Assembly (NCBI GenBank): GCA_030715135.1
Contig: JAUYVH010000012.1
Coordinates: forward strand, 1-38,519
DNA: 38,519 nt
DNA from: Keguizhuia sedimenti
GTDB taxonomy: Bacteria > Pseudomonadota > Gammaproteobacteria > Burkholderiales > Burkholderiaceae_D
Direction of reading: 5' to 3'
Of the stretch, positions 1-8,080 are shown piece after piece. The position numbers and the translations under genes are program-made. The notes below the pieces were generated by a model that saw nothing but the letters and a program-made list of their open reading frames with translations, was not told the DNA's origin and ran no database searches. Within the stretch, counting starts at the first letter, position 1, and every line of letters begins with the position of its first letter.

Positions 1-86
1 TCGCCTTCTTTGCATTTAACACCTCCGATAGTTGAATCATACCTATCGAATGTGTCCGCCCTAATGGGGGAAGCCCACTACTCCAC

Positions 87-782
87 ATGCGTAATCACGT
101 CGTTCAGCGAATGATGGATACGGCCAAAAGGGGAGAGCCCATGGATTGCAGCATATTGCGTGGCTTGGATGTGACGCCAAAGATGGCTGTTTTGCTGGCC
201 GAAGAAGGCTGGTTAATCAACCTTTCAAAGGAGACTTACCTCTTGAGAGGCGACTTGCCATCACGGGATGGCACCCTTGTTTATTTGAGCGGTCGCATTC
301 CTGGTTTGCACGTCGGCGGCAAGACGGCATTGGACTGGCAAGGCGTTCGTCACAATGTCGCCTTCCGAGAAAGGCTCGTGTTATGGGGACAAAAGCGGTT
401 TAAATTTCCGCGATGGGTAGATGAAACGATTTCCTATTCTTATCAAGCTACTAGTCTGTTCGATGAAAGGATGGATTATTTCTATGGACTGAAATCTCTG
501 CCCAATGGCAACCGCAGTGTGCTTGTATCAATACCGGAACGCGCTGTACTGGAGTTAGTGAGCGAGATTGGCAAAGGCCAGTCGCTGGAAGAAGTCAAGA
601 ATCTAATGGATTTCATGCGCAATCTTCGGCAAGAAGTTTTATGTGACTTTATAGCTAATTGCAAACGAAAGAAGGTCGTGAAACTCGTTCAAAAGTTAGG
701 ACGTGAGGCAAAATTTGAATGGGCTGAAGATTTGTTGGAAAAGGCTGAGCAAGTGAAGGTCAATAAATCTTCTTCATCTTAA
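87..782 (+). CDS. AbiEi-family (type IV) antitoxin-like protein, orphan
   Basis: A 231-aa protein. The N-terminal ~60 residues resemble the winged-helix domain of AbiEi antitoxins, with 'LAEEGWLINLSKETYLLRG' (about 38-56) at the usual helix-turn-wing place. The middle has the 'GLHVGGKTALDWQG' type of segment common to the family. The C-terminal region 'LCDFIANCKRKKVVKLV' (about 186-202) matches the family's helical C-terminal domain. AbiEi proteins normally repress their own operon and counteract the nucleotidyltransferase toxin AbiEii, encoded just downstream. Here no such gene follows: a 194-bp AT-rich gap leads directly to the Gabija genes. The toxin may be lost, or the protein may act only as a regulator. 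ATG 87 is used, with GGGGGAAG about 13 bp upstream; ATG 111 or 114 is also possible. Confidence 0.72.
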   Translation: MRNHVVQRMMDTAKRGEPMDCSILRGLDVTPKMAVLLAEEGWLINLSKETYLLRGDLPSRDGTLVYLSGRIPGLHVGGKTALDWQGVRHNVAFRERLVLWGQKRFKFPRWVDETISYSYQATSLFDERMDYFYGLKSLPNGNRSVLVSIPERAVLELVSEIGKGQSLEEVKNLMDFMRNLRQEVLCDFIANCKRKKVVKLVQKLGREAKFEWAEDLLEKAEQVKVNKSSSS

Positions 783-976
783 TATTAAGAAGATCAAATT
801 CAAACTTAAGCCGGCTGACTATGCCATAAATATGGGAGACGTAAATCAGGAGCACGCAACTACTTTGAATCTTGAATATAAAAATTATCTGCTCAAGCAT
901 ATGTATTAATACCGCTTTTTGAGATACGCTTGCCATTGCAAAAAAGCAACAATGCACTAGTTCAAGAGGGGAAGCT

Positions 977-2704
977 GTGGCGCGTATCCGTAAAGTGGAG
1001 ATCCGTAACTTTCGTGCTATTCGAAAGGTTGACTGGCTGCCGGCCGCAGGAATCAATTGCCTAATCGGTCCCGGCGATAGTGGCAAATCTACGATTTTAG
1101 ATGCCATTGACCTGTGCTTGGGTGCGCGACGTTCCATTTCAATCTGTGACTCGGATTTCTCTGGGTTGGATACGACCCGGCCAATCAGCATTACGCTCAC
1201 CTTAGGAGATCTGCCTGCGCAGCTCAAAAATATCGATGTCTATGGTGACTACCTGCGTGCCTTCAATGCGGCGACCGGAGAGGTGGAGGAAGAGCCCCGG
1301 CAAGGCCTCGAAACGGTCTTGGCACTGAACCTGACCATCACCCATGACTTGGAGCCGGTATGGATGCTGGTGTCCGAGCGGGCACAGCAGCAGGGACACG
1401 AGCGCAGCATTGCCTGGAAAGACCGGACTGAGTTGACGCCTACGCGGCTGGGAAATTACGCCTCAAGTAATCTGTCTTGGGCAAAAAATTCCATCCTCAA
1501 CCGGTTATCTGAAGAACGGATCAATCTAGGCGTTTCGTTGGCACGCGCATCACGTGAAGCTCGTGCCAATTTTGGCGAACAAGCCAATGCACAACTCACC
1601 CAGGTGCTGCAGAAGGTCACAGCAACTGCCGCTTCTTTAGGCGTACCCTTGGGTGCAGGCGCTCAGGCATTGCTAGATGCGCACTCCCTGTCCATCGGAG
1701 AGGGCGCCATATCACTTCACAATGCGGTAGGTGTGCCGCTACGGTCCCTGGGAACGGGCTCTACCCGGCTGCTCGTTGCTGGGCTGCAGCGTGCTTGTGC
1801 CGAAAACAATGCAATAGTGTTGGTGGACGAACTCGAGCACGGGCTGGAGCCGCACCGGTTGATCGGCTTACTTAACGCGCTAGGCGCAAAAGACAATCCT
1901 GCCCCGATGCAGGTGTTTGCAACAACGCATTCCCCGGTGGCCGTGCGTGAACTCAATGGCAATCAGATTTTTGTAGTGCGCTCCAATGCAGAAAGCCACC
2001 TAGTCCAGCAAGTCGGCATTGCTGACGACGTTCAAAGTACCGTACGCGCAGATCCAGAAGCGTTTCTGGCTCGCACCGTCATACTTTGTGAAGGGGCCAG
2101 CGAGGTTGGATTCATCCGAGGAATGGATCAGTTTTATGCTAGCCGCGGTTACCTGTCGCTTCTGGCAGGGGGTGTGGCATACGCCAACGTCGGGGGAGGC
2201 GATCCGGATCGGTGTTTCGTACGAGGATTGGCGCTTTTGAAACTAGGTTACCGGGTGATGGTATTTATCGATGGCGATAAACCGCCAACAACCCAGACGG
2301 TAGCCGCTTTTACCACTGCCGGTGGTATGTATGTCATGTGGGACCAAGGCCGCGCCTTGGAAGACGAACTGTTCTGGAGCCTGGACGATGGTGCCATTCA
2401 TGCGCTGTTGTCGCGTGCGGTTGAACTGATTGAGCAAGATACGGTAAACGCTCATATCCAAAGTACTTCCCAAGGGCGCACAACATTCGACGCCGTTTTC
2501 AATGAAGGGCTGACCGACGGTTATTCTCAAACTGCGAGAATGCTTTTGGGTGCGGCTTCGCGTCAGCGCAATAAAGGCTGGTTCAAATCGGTCAGCAGGT
2601 TCGAAGGCGTGGCTTGCGATATTGTCGGGCCAAATCTTGCAGGGGCAAGCCCCGAGTTTCAGGCAAAAGTAGACCATCTTTTCAGGTGGTCTCATGGCAC
2701 CTAA
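977..2704 (+). CDS. gajA: Gabija-type OLD-family nuclease GajA (ABC ATPase + TOPRIM)
   Basis: 575 aa, close to the ~578 aa known for GajA. The N-terminal half is an SMC/ABC-type ATPase: Walker A GPGDSGKST (31-39), a signature-like LGTGSTRLL (258-266), Walker B IVLVDELEHGLEP (280-292) and an H-loop ATTHSP (315-320). The C-terminal half is a TOPRIM nuclease: VILCEGASE with Glu372, then FIDGD with Asp432 and Asp434. These are the residues expected for metal-dependent DNA cleavage. In known Gabija systems GajA cuts DNA when nucleotide pools fall during phage infection. The start is GTG with a good AGAGGGG ribosome site 6 bp upstream. The stop overlaps the helicase gene by 11 bp, so the two are translationally coupled. 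Other OLD + UvrD pairs are possible, but lengths and order fit Gabija best. Confidence 0.85.
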   Translation: MARIRKVEIRNFRAIRKVDWLPAAGINCLIGPGDSGKSTILDAIDLCLGARRSISICDSDFSGLDTTRPISITLTLGDLPAQLKNIDVYGDYLRAFNAATGEVEEEPRQGLETVLALNLTITHDLEPVWMLVSERAQQQGHERSIAWKDRTELTPTRLGNYASSNLSWAKNSILNRLSEERINLGVSLARASREARANFGEQANAQLTQVLQKVTATAASLGVPLGAGAQALLDAHSLSIGEGAISLHNAVGVPLRSLGTGSTRLLVAGLQRACAENNAIVLVDELEHGLEPHRLIGLLNALGAKDNPAPMQVFATTHSPVAVRELNGNQIFVVRSNAESHLVQQVGIADDVQSTVRADPEAFLARTVILCEGASEVGFIRGMDQFYASRGYLSLLAGGVAYANVGGGDPDRCFVRGLALLKLGYRVMVFIDGDKPPTTQTVAAFTTAGGMYVMWDQGRALEDELFWSLDDGAIHALLSRAVELIEQDTVNAHIQSTSQGRTTFDAVFNEGLTDGYSQTARMLLGAASRQRNKGWFKSVSRFEGVACDIVGPNLAGASPEFQAKVDHLFRWSHGT

Positions 2705-4112
2705 CTACGATTTGTTGGCGGTGCGCCGTGGCACGGTCACAGCTCCGGCCGGATGTGGCAAGACGCAGCTGATTGCCGATACGCTGGGCAGATATATTGA
2801 GCGCAAGCCGATTCTCATCCTGACCCATACCAATGCAGGCGTGAACGCGCTGCGAATACGCCTGCACCGGGCAAATGTGCGGCAGTCCGCTTACCGGGTC
2901 ATGACCATCGATGGCTTTGCCATGCGGTTGGTCGGCTCCTTTCCTTTGCGCAGTGGGCTACCGAATCATGTTTTGGCCCTGAGCAATCCGCGGAATGATT
3001 ATCCCGCCATTCGGGAAGCGGCCGGCCGTCTTTTGCAGGCTGGCCATATCTCTGATGTTTTGGCGTCGTCTTATTCCCGTATCATCGTCGATGAATACCA
3101 AGACTGTGCAACCAGCCAGCACATAATTGTGACTTGGGCTGCTGAAGTATTGCCGACCTGCGTGTTAGGCGACCCGATGCAGGCCATTTTCGGCTTTGGT
3201 GGAACACAGCTGGTGGACTGGACGACGGATGTCCTGCGTTATTTTCCACCGGTGTGCGAATTGCAGACCCCTTGGCGCTGGCAAAGGGCTGGAACGGAAG
3301 CCCTGGGCCACTGGTTGCTGACCAGTAGGCAGACACTGCAGATGGGCGGCGCGCTTGACTTACGTTCGGCTCCGACAGAGCTGAGCTGGATGGAATTGAA
3401 CCCCGCCACAAGTGATCAGCAGCGCATGGCGGCTGCACGGATCAACGCACCGCACCGCGACGGTACTGTCTTGGTCATTGGGGATAGCGTGAACGCGCAA
3501 GGTCGCCGTCAGGTAGCAAGCCAGACACCGGGAGCCACCAATGTAGAACCCGTGGATTTACGGGATTTGACGGAATTTTCTAGGACTTTCGATGCGCGCG
3601 CCCCCAACGCACTGGAACGATTAGTTACGTTCGCTGGCAGTCTCATGACCAACGTCGGTGCGGCTGATTTGCTCAGGCGGGTCAACAGCCTGCGGCAAGG
3701 GACGGCCCGAATCGCGCCTACGCCCTGTGAAGCGGCTGCCGTGGAGTTTACCACAATGCCCAGCTTGGCTAATGCCATGGCAGTGCTGCGTCGAATTGTC
3801 GAGCAGGCCAATGTGCGCGTCTACCGACCTGACATGCTCCGTAGCTGTCTGAGCGCTCTACAAGCAGCAAGTGATGGCAACTGTACCTTTTTGGAAGCAG
3901 CCATACGCGAACGCGAAAAGAACCGGTACGTCGGCCGCCCGCTTTCTCGACGCGCCGTCGGCAGCACACTTCTGCTCAAAGGCTTGGAAGCGGACGTGGC
4001 GGTAGTGCTTCACCCGGAATCCATGGATGCTCGGCATTTGTACGTCGCGTTGACCAGAGGCGCTCAACGGGTCGTAGTGTGCTCGCAAAGCCCTGTGCTA
4101 ACACCGCTGTAA
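2694..4112 (+). CDS. gajB: Gabija-type UvrD/Rep-like helicase GajB
   Basis: 472 aa, near the ~494 aa of GajB. Superfamily 1 helicase motifs are in order: motif I TAPAGCGKT (16-24), motif Ia-like LTHTNAG (43-49), motif II IIVDEYQDC (130-138), motif III-like LGDPMQAIFGFGG (158-170) and motif VI YVALTRGAQR (450-459). It is shorter than UvrD and lacks the large 1B/2B insertions, as GajB does. GajB senses DNA ends or ssDNA and partners with GajA in a large complex; that role is taken from the family. Its start lies inside the end of gajA (ATG 2694, gajA stop 2702-2704). A 233-bp gap without a clear gene follows, holding one copy of a repeat found elsewhere in the island. Confidence 0.85.
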   Translation: MAPNYDLLAVRRGTVTAPAGCGKTQLIADTLGRYIERKPILILTHTNAGVNALRIRLHRANVRQSAYRVMTIDGFAMRLVGSFPLRSGLPNHVLALSNPRNDYPAIREAAGRLLQAGHISDVLASSYSRIIVDEYQDCATSQHIIVTWAAEVLPTCVLGDPMQAIFGFGGTQLVDWTTDVLRYFPPVCELQTPWRWQRAGTEALGHWLLTSRQTLQMGGALDLRSAPTELSWMELNPATSDQQRMAAARINAPHRDGTVLVIGDSVNAQGRRQVASQTPGATNVEPVDLRDLTEFSRTFDARAPNALERLVTFAGSLMTNVGAADLLRRVNSLRQGTARIAPTPCEAAAVEFTTMPSLANAMAVLRRIVEQANVRVYRPDMLRSCLSALQAASDGNCTFLEAAIREREKNRYVGRPLSRRAVGSTLLLKGLEADVAVVLHPESMDARHLYVALTRGAQRVVVCSQSPVLTPL

Positions 4113-4131
4113 CCAAGATTTCGATTTGCTG

Positions 4132-4200
4132 AATGTCTGCTATGGGCTGGAAACGGACGCTTAATCTCAATGTCTATTATCGGCCAGAAGCAGACATTGT
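4132..4200. repeat. Dispersed intergenic repeat, copy A
   Basis: The unit begins AATGTCTGCTATGGGCTGG (4132-4150) and ends CGGCCAGAAGCAGACATTG (4181-4199). The two 10-bp ends AATGTCTGCT (4132-4141) and AGCAGACATT (4189-4198) are exact inverted repeats. Diverged copies lie at 5712-5800, about 6872-6905 and 8402-8442. I recall similar 'GTCTGC...GGGTCGGAAGCGGACA' repeats between genes of proteobacterial mobile islands, but no search was made. Confidence 0.55.
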
Positions 4201-4369
4201 TGCTACGTCGACCAGCCATAAAATTCGTCAAAGGTTTTGCTAAAACTACCTGGAAGATTAAGCAGAAAGCGTCTGTGGTAGTTGAGAAAAGGGCGCGGGC
4301 ATGTGCCAACCAATCTTAGGTGACAGCTGAAGTAAAATTAACAGTTTGCTCAACCTTAAGAAACGTAAC

Positions 4370-4711
4370 ATGCTGCAAAACTTTGTTATACCGGGCCTGA
4401 TGGGGCTTGCATTCTTGATCTTCGGCCTTGTAGCCCCAAGTTTAGGTATTCCGCTTGATGCCAAGATGAAGTATGGATTGATCCTGTTGGGTGTCGTTCT
4501 AATGGCACTTGCATTATTCCTGTCGCGTCGTGTAAATGGACAAATTGGAAAAGGTGGAAAAGGTGGTATCGGCATTGCCACCGGTGCGGACAGTGACGCT
4601 GTTGCCGGGCGCGGCGGCGATGCCAAAGGCGGACAGGGCGGCAAAGGTGGCCATGCTATTGCGACTGGAAAGGGCGCGCGCGCAAAGGGTGGAGCAGGTG
4701 GTTCAGGTTAA
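4370..4711 (+). CDS. Small membrane protein with glycine-rich AxAxG repeat tail
   Basis: 113 aa from ATG 4370; an in-frame TTG at 4346 is less likely. Two hydrophobic stretches (about residues 5-25 and 34-52) are followed by SRR and then a glycine-rich tail of ~55 residues. The tail repeats GKGG / GRGGDAKGG / GQGGKGG, interrupted by 'IGIATGADSDAVAG' and 'AIATGKGARAKGG'. The same pattern occurs in the protein at 4978-5652, so the two are related in part. The predicted topology is two membrane helices with the tail on one side. The stop codon overlaps that of the minus-strand gene at 4708-5001. No function is recognised. The tail resembles, loosely, the AxAxGxxSxA repeats of trimeric autotransporter heads mixed with GGxGG spacers. 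Confidence 0.55.
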   Translation: MLQNFVIPGLMGLAFLIFGLVAPSLGIPLDAKMKYGLILLGVVLMALALFLSRRVNGQIGKGGKGGIGIATGADSDAVAGRGGDAKGGQGGKGGHAIATGKGARAKGGAGGSG

Positions 4712-5001
4712 AGCTCGCCGCTGGTTCTTGGTTGACTATGCCTGTTAGCGGCAAAATGCTTCAACAAAGCCTCTGCCAAGTCCACGGCAACTTCTGCCGG
4801 GATGGTTACGGCGTGTGTGAACACAGGTGTACGCTGGTTCTCTGATTTATATGGTCCTGCATTGCCGAATACCAGTCTGACAGTATCAGCGGCCTCGACA
4901 GTGTAAGCCCAAGTTCCTCCTGCAAATTCAGGCATGCCAGGCCGATAGCATGCCTCCCACCAATCTAGGGTGAGACCTTGAATTTTAATTTGCTCCGTCA
5001 T
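4708..5001 (-). CDS. Hypothetical protein (97 aa)
   Basis: The likely start is ATG at 5001 (MTEQIKIQG...), with AAAGGAA about 5-11 bp upstream on the minus strand. The sequence WAYTVEAADTVRLVFG (31-46) followed by TIPAEVAVDLAEALLKHF (67-84) has the layout of small DUF3467-like proteins (a beta strand pair, then a helix after 'P-E-A..LAEAL'). That resemblance is weak and from memory. The gene is convergent with the glycine-rich membrane protein (stops overlap) and overlaps the proposed start of the second glycine-rich protein by 24 bp. No function is assigned. Confidence 0.5.
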   Translation of the reverse strand: MTEQIKIQGLTLDWWEACYRPGMPEFAGGTWAYTVEAADTVRLVFGNAGPYKSENQRTPVFTHAVTIPAEVAVDLAEALLKHFAANRHSQPRTSGEL

Positions 5002-5652
5002 CTTTATTCCTTTAAGTGGACACAAAATACGATACCCCATGGTGGCAATGGTGGCAATGCTTATGCAATAGGCGAATATAGCTATGCAGAAGGAGGGGAT
5101 GCAGGAAAGTCGGAGCGTGGTCCAGGGGGCGACGGTGGGGATGCCAGAGCGCTGGGGCGAAAAAGTTACGCCATAGGTGGAAAAGGCGGGCGCGGAGGTA
5201 TATGCCAAGGTGGCCCAGGCATGAATGTCGAAGTCGAACAAGAAGATGCGCTTTGCATTGGCGGCGATGGTGGAGAAGCTCCGCAACACGATGGACGCGG
5301 CGGAAGAGGGGCTGCAGCTCCTCCTATTGATTTTTTCGATGAAGAATACTCTCGCAGAGCGCGAATGAAATTGCCTTATGGCGCGCCTAACATTTATTAC
5401 GGACGCGGAGGCGACGCGCCCGATACACCGCAATATAAAGCTCGGCGGTTGATCATTGAGCGCTTAAAACAGCAGTATTGCATCGAAAATTGTATCGATA
5501 ACAAAGAGTATGACATTTGGTACGATCGGACAGTCGTACCACTTGAATGGTTGAGGAAGAAGCTGCTTGGCTCCGGGCACCAGTGGTCAGTCATAATAGA
5601 GGATGAGGAGTATGTGTTTGTCGACGGGCTTTCTTTTTACCATTCCTACTAG
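4978..5652 (+). CDS. Glycine-rich AxAxG-repeat protein, start uncertain
   Basis: 224 aa from a TTG at 4978. The first ~20 codons are not convincing and no ATG lies before residue 82, so the true 5' end may be lost or use a rare start. Residues ~21-110 carry the repeat pattern seen at 4370-4711: GGNGGNAYAIGEYSYAEGG, GGDGGDARALGRKSYAIGG, GGRGG, GGDGGEA, GGRGGAA. The C-terminal ~100 residues are not repetitive. They are rich in charged and aromatic residues (IIERLKQQYC, EYDIWYDRTVVPLEWLRKK, WSVIIEDEEYVFVDG) and look like a folded domain I do not recognise. There is no signal peptide. It may be a partner of the upstream membrane protein through the shared repeat. Confidence 0.5.
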   Translation: MNFNLLRHLYSFKWTQNTIPHGGNGGNAYAIGEYSYAEGGDAGKSERGPGGDGGDARALGRKSYAIGGKGGRGGICQGGPGMNVEVEQEDALCIGGDGGEAPQHDGRGGRGAAAPPIDFFDEEYSRRARMKLPYGAPNIYYGRGGDAPDTPQYKARRLIIERLKQQYCIENCIDNKEYDIWYDRTVVPLEWLRKKLLGSGHQWSVIIEDEEYVFVDGLSFYHSY

Positions 5653-5711
5653 GTGAATCAACGCGTTAAGTTCGGGTCTTGGAATGAATTCTTCATTAGA
5701 TCAAAGATAAA

Positions 5712-5800
5712 ATTGTCCGCCATGGGTCGGAAGCGGCCAATCGGTCTAAGCCGCTCGCCAACTAAGCAGAATTCCTTCATCGGCCAAAAACAAACTGCAG
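5712..5800. repeat. Dispersed intergenic repeat, copy B
   Basis: It contains ATTGTCCGCCATGGGTCGG AAGCGG (5713-5736) and ends near CATCGGCCAAAAACAAACTG (5779-5798), matching copy A in order and spacing but diverged. It lies between the second glycine-rich gene and the 304-aa gene. Confidence 0.45.
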
Positions 5801-5852
5801 GAACAGTCGACGATAATTGACCACTCGAACCATACTATATGCCGAGGGAATT

Positions 5853-6767
5853 ATGCCTTCACTCACAAAGCGCCACGCACAGAACGCTGTCAAGCTAATC
5901 TATGAGAAAGCAGGTTTTTTGGTTCCAAACGGTACCCCTGGAGTGTCTGTCACAAAGGAGTTTCCTGGAGAAGTCGGCGATGATGAGCTTGCATCCCTTT
6001 ATGTTTTCGTCGACGAATTCATAGCGTTGTTTCGGTACTCAAGCTTCTATTTCATGTCAGCCATTCCCGAAGGGGGATCAAGGGCGACCACATTTTACAG
6101 ACTGTCTATACGTCAAACGAAAAATCTCGCTTCTATACGCCTACTTTGCAGTTCGGGGTTAGATACGAATGCAAGGATGCTCTTGAGGCTTCTATACGAG
6201 ACCTCGCTACTTTGGAGCCGCTTTTTGATAGATGAGAGTTGTAGGATCGAATTTGAAGGTTGCGTCGATACGAACCTAACGAATGACTTTTGGCATAAAT
6301 ATCTCGCAAAGGGAAAGAATGAGAAATTTATGAAGGCGGCGGCAGCTGAACGTGGCCTAATTTGGCTCGGTAACCTAGACGCCACGATGGAAGATATGAA
6401 GGTCAAAAACAGCTTGACGGCCCATCCAACGAATCTTGCTTCATACTTCGACGGCATTGCCGACTTTAAATCGGAAAGTTATGCGATTCAACGGCCAGCG
6501 AGTGCCTCACACTTCACTTTATCAACGGCGCTCTTTGCCGCCACTCTGCCTTTTGCTCTCAAGCCTGATATTCCATATGGATTTGACTCATTAGATTTGC
6601 GAACAGCCGAAGAGCTATGGCCCCCCGAACATTCTCAACCCCTCACATGGGAGCAATACAATCAGAGCCTGCGCGACTTATTCCCAAGTCTATGGCTTAT
6701 GGCTCTCCGGTTCATCGACGGGCTTCGTGACTGCGAAGGAAAGAGTGAATTGCCTGAAATTAGGTAG
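5853..6767 (+). CDS. Hypothetical protein (304 aa), helical, DUF5677-like at best
   Basis: Start ATG 5853 is chosen over the upstream in-frame TTG 5817 because GAGGGA lies 5-6 bp before it. The protein is mostly helical. Residues ~100-140 (ARMLLRLLYETSLLWSRFLI) and a later 'LTAHPTNLASYF' recall the arrangement of DUF5677-type proteins (helical, with a conserved H-P/H-x motif), but the match is weak and from memory. There is no signal peptide and no clear membrane helix, although the stretch FTLSTALFAATLPFAL (about 226-241) is hydrophobic. It sits alone between two dispersed repeats, as single-gene cargo often does. No function is assigned. Confidence 0.6.
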   Translation: MPSLTKRHAQNAVKLIYEKAGFLVPNGTPGVSVTKEFPGEVGDDELASLYVFVDEFIALFRYSSFYFMSAIPEGGSRATTFYRLSIRQTKNLASIRLLCSSGLDTNARMLLRLLYETSLLWSRFLIDESCRIEFEGCVDTNLTNDFWHKYLAKGKNEKFMKAAAAERGLIWLGNLDATMEDMKVKNSLTAHPTNLASYFDGIADFKSESYAIQRPASASHFTLSTALFAATLPFALKPDIPYGFDSLDLRTAEELWPPEHSQPLTWEQYNQSLRDLFPSLWLMALRFIDGLRDCEGKSELPEIR

Positions 6768-7070
6768 GCACTTCTACGCTTTCCCACATATGGACCATTT
6801 TCGATTTTCCTGTAACGGCGGTTCTGGAGCGGTGTTGAACGTTCCTATGACTTCTGGAAACCCACTTTGAAGGTTCGCTAACGGCCAGAAGCGGTCGCAG
6901 ACGCAAATATAATCTTGGGCGCAAGGCTAGGCTAAGCAAAAGCCGCACGACAATATGGCGACGGAGAACTGGAGATATGGAACCAAAACTTGCAAATTTA
7001 ATGAGGGTTCATCAGCAAGTGCTAACTTTTAAGGCGGCAATTGTTGCCAAGGAAGAGGGAACGCTTATAC
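6768..7070. other. Gene-free stretch with repeat copy C
   Basis: No convincing open frame. Positions about 6872-6905 hold GGTTCGCTAACGGCCAGAAG CGGTCGCAGACG, a relative of the CGGCCAGAAGCAGACA part of copies A and B. A related TCTGGAGCGGT lies at 6823-6833. The rest, up to the protease gene, shows only a weak ribosome site (AGAGGGA at 7054-7060). Confidence 0.4.
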
Positions 7071-8003
7071 ATGAGTAAGCAGTTTAATGCGAAAAAATTT
7101 AAGGGAGCCTTAACAGGCGCACAGCACTCGAAAATGGCGCAGTCCAGCAGGAGAATGCTGTTCACGCACTGCGATGCACCTACTGAAGAGCGTGGTGGAT
7201 GGCATGCCGATATCGTCTTTGGTGGCGGCTCCGCTACCTTACTGAGATACCAAAGGAAATATTTTCTCCTGACCGCCTAACATGTCTTGGATAATTGGAC
7301 TCAAGGTAAATTTTAAAATGAAGCTCCTTTTTACACGACTGCCGGTGCAAAAAGCGGTTGGGACACCATCTATCATCTTCTGTTCCCTGGGAAGCTATGG
7401 AAGATTGGAAAACTTATACAGGCTACGGATCTGGCAATCAGGACAGATGACGTCTCGCTAATCGAACTTTTCCATCCTTGGCCTGACTTTATGCCAGATC
7501 GTTTTATAGATCTTGATGGCAAGGATTTGAAACGCGTTTTCAAACGAAGCAACTTATTTGAAGGGAAAATTCTCTTGACATCAGGGTATCCCGATGTCAA
7601 AAATTATTTCAATTGGGAGCCGATAGGCGAATTCACTCATTCCACGAGCGTACAGAGACATATAACGACTGGCATTTGCCGATTTGATGATGGCGGACCG
7701 TTTATCTCGTTTGAAGGAACAGAGGGCAGTCAGATGTATGAAGACCTCAATGGCATGAGCGGCGGTGTCATCTTTGACGTCCAGGAGAAGGCCGTCAATA
7801 CAAAATGGTGCGGATTAGCAGTAACAGCCGGTGATGAAATCATGAGATTTATCCCTGCCGATCTCGTATTGCCAGCAATTCTCGACTACGAGAAGACTGA
7901 AGCCGAAGTCATTGATCCAGCATTTGAAAGAGAATTGACTCTCCAGGAGCAGATGGAAATTTATGCACAGTATCTTAGAAATACATATGCAACCATCAAA
8001 TAA
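7071..8003 (+). pseudogene. Trypsin-like serine protease gene broken by two in-frame TAA codons
   Basis: A single frame runs from ATG 7071 to 8003 (310 codons), interrupted only by TAA at 7278 (codon 70) and TAA at 7314 (codon 82). Across the stops the frame reads ...KYFLLTA-stop-HVLDNWTQGKF-stop-NEAPFYTTAG..., which is the classic 'LTAxHVL' catalytic-His region of trypsin-like peptidases. The rest of the triad is intact: DVSLIEL with Asp127 and NGMSGGVIFD with Ser230. Both stops could come from CAA (Gln) by one C-to-T change. There is no signal peptide, so the ancestral enzyme was probably cytoplasmic, as in defence- or stress-linked trypsin-like proteins. An annotator might list two fragments (7071-7280 and 7491-8003). 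Sequencing error or stop readthrough cannot be excluded. Confidence 0.72.
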
Positions 8004-8031
8004 AATTTAGATTCACGAGCGACCTTAAATC

Positions 8032-8059
8032 AGCCAGCATTTTTCCTGCTGGCTTTTTT
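8032..8059 (+). terminator. Rho-independent terminator after the protease gene
   Basis: Stem AGCCAGCA (8032-8039) pairs with TGCTGGCT (8047-8054) across a 7-nt loop, followed by a T tract to 8059. It lies 29 bp after the protease stop codon. Confidence 0.85.
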
Positions 8060-8080
8060 CATAAAAAAATGAACTAATTA

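Noticed and set aside
760-1227. 155-aa minus-strand frame over the start of gajA
   Set aside because: Antisense to the Walker A coding region; composition not protein-like.
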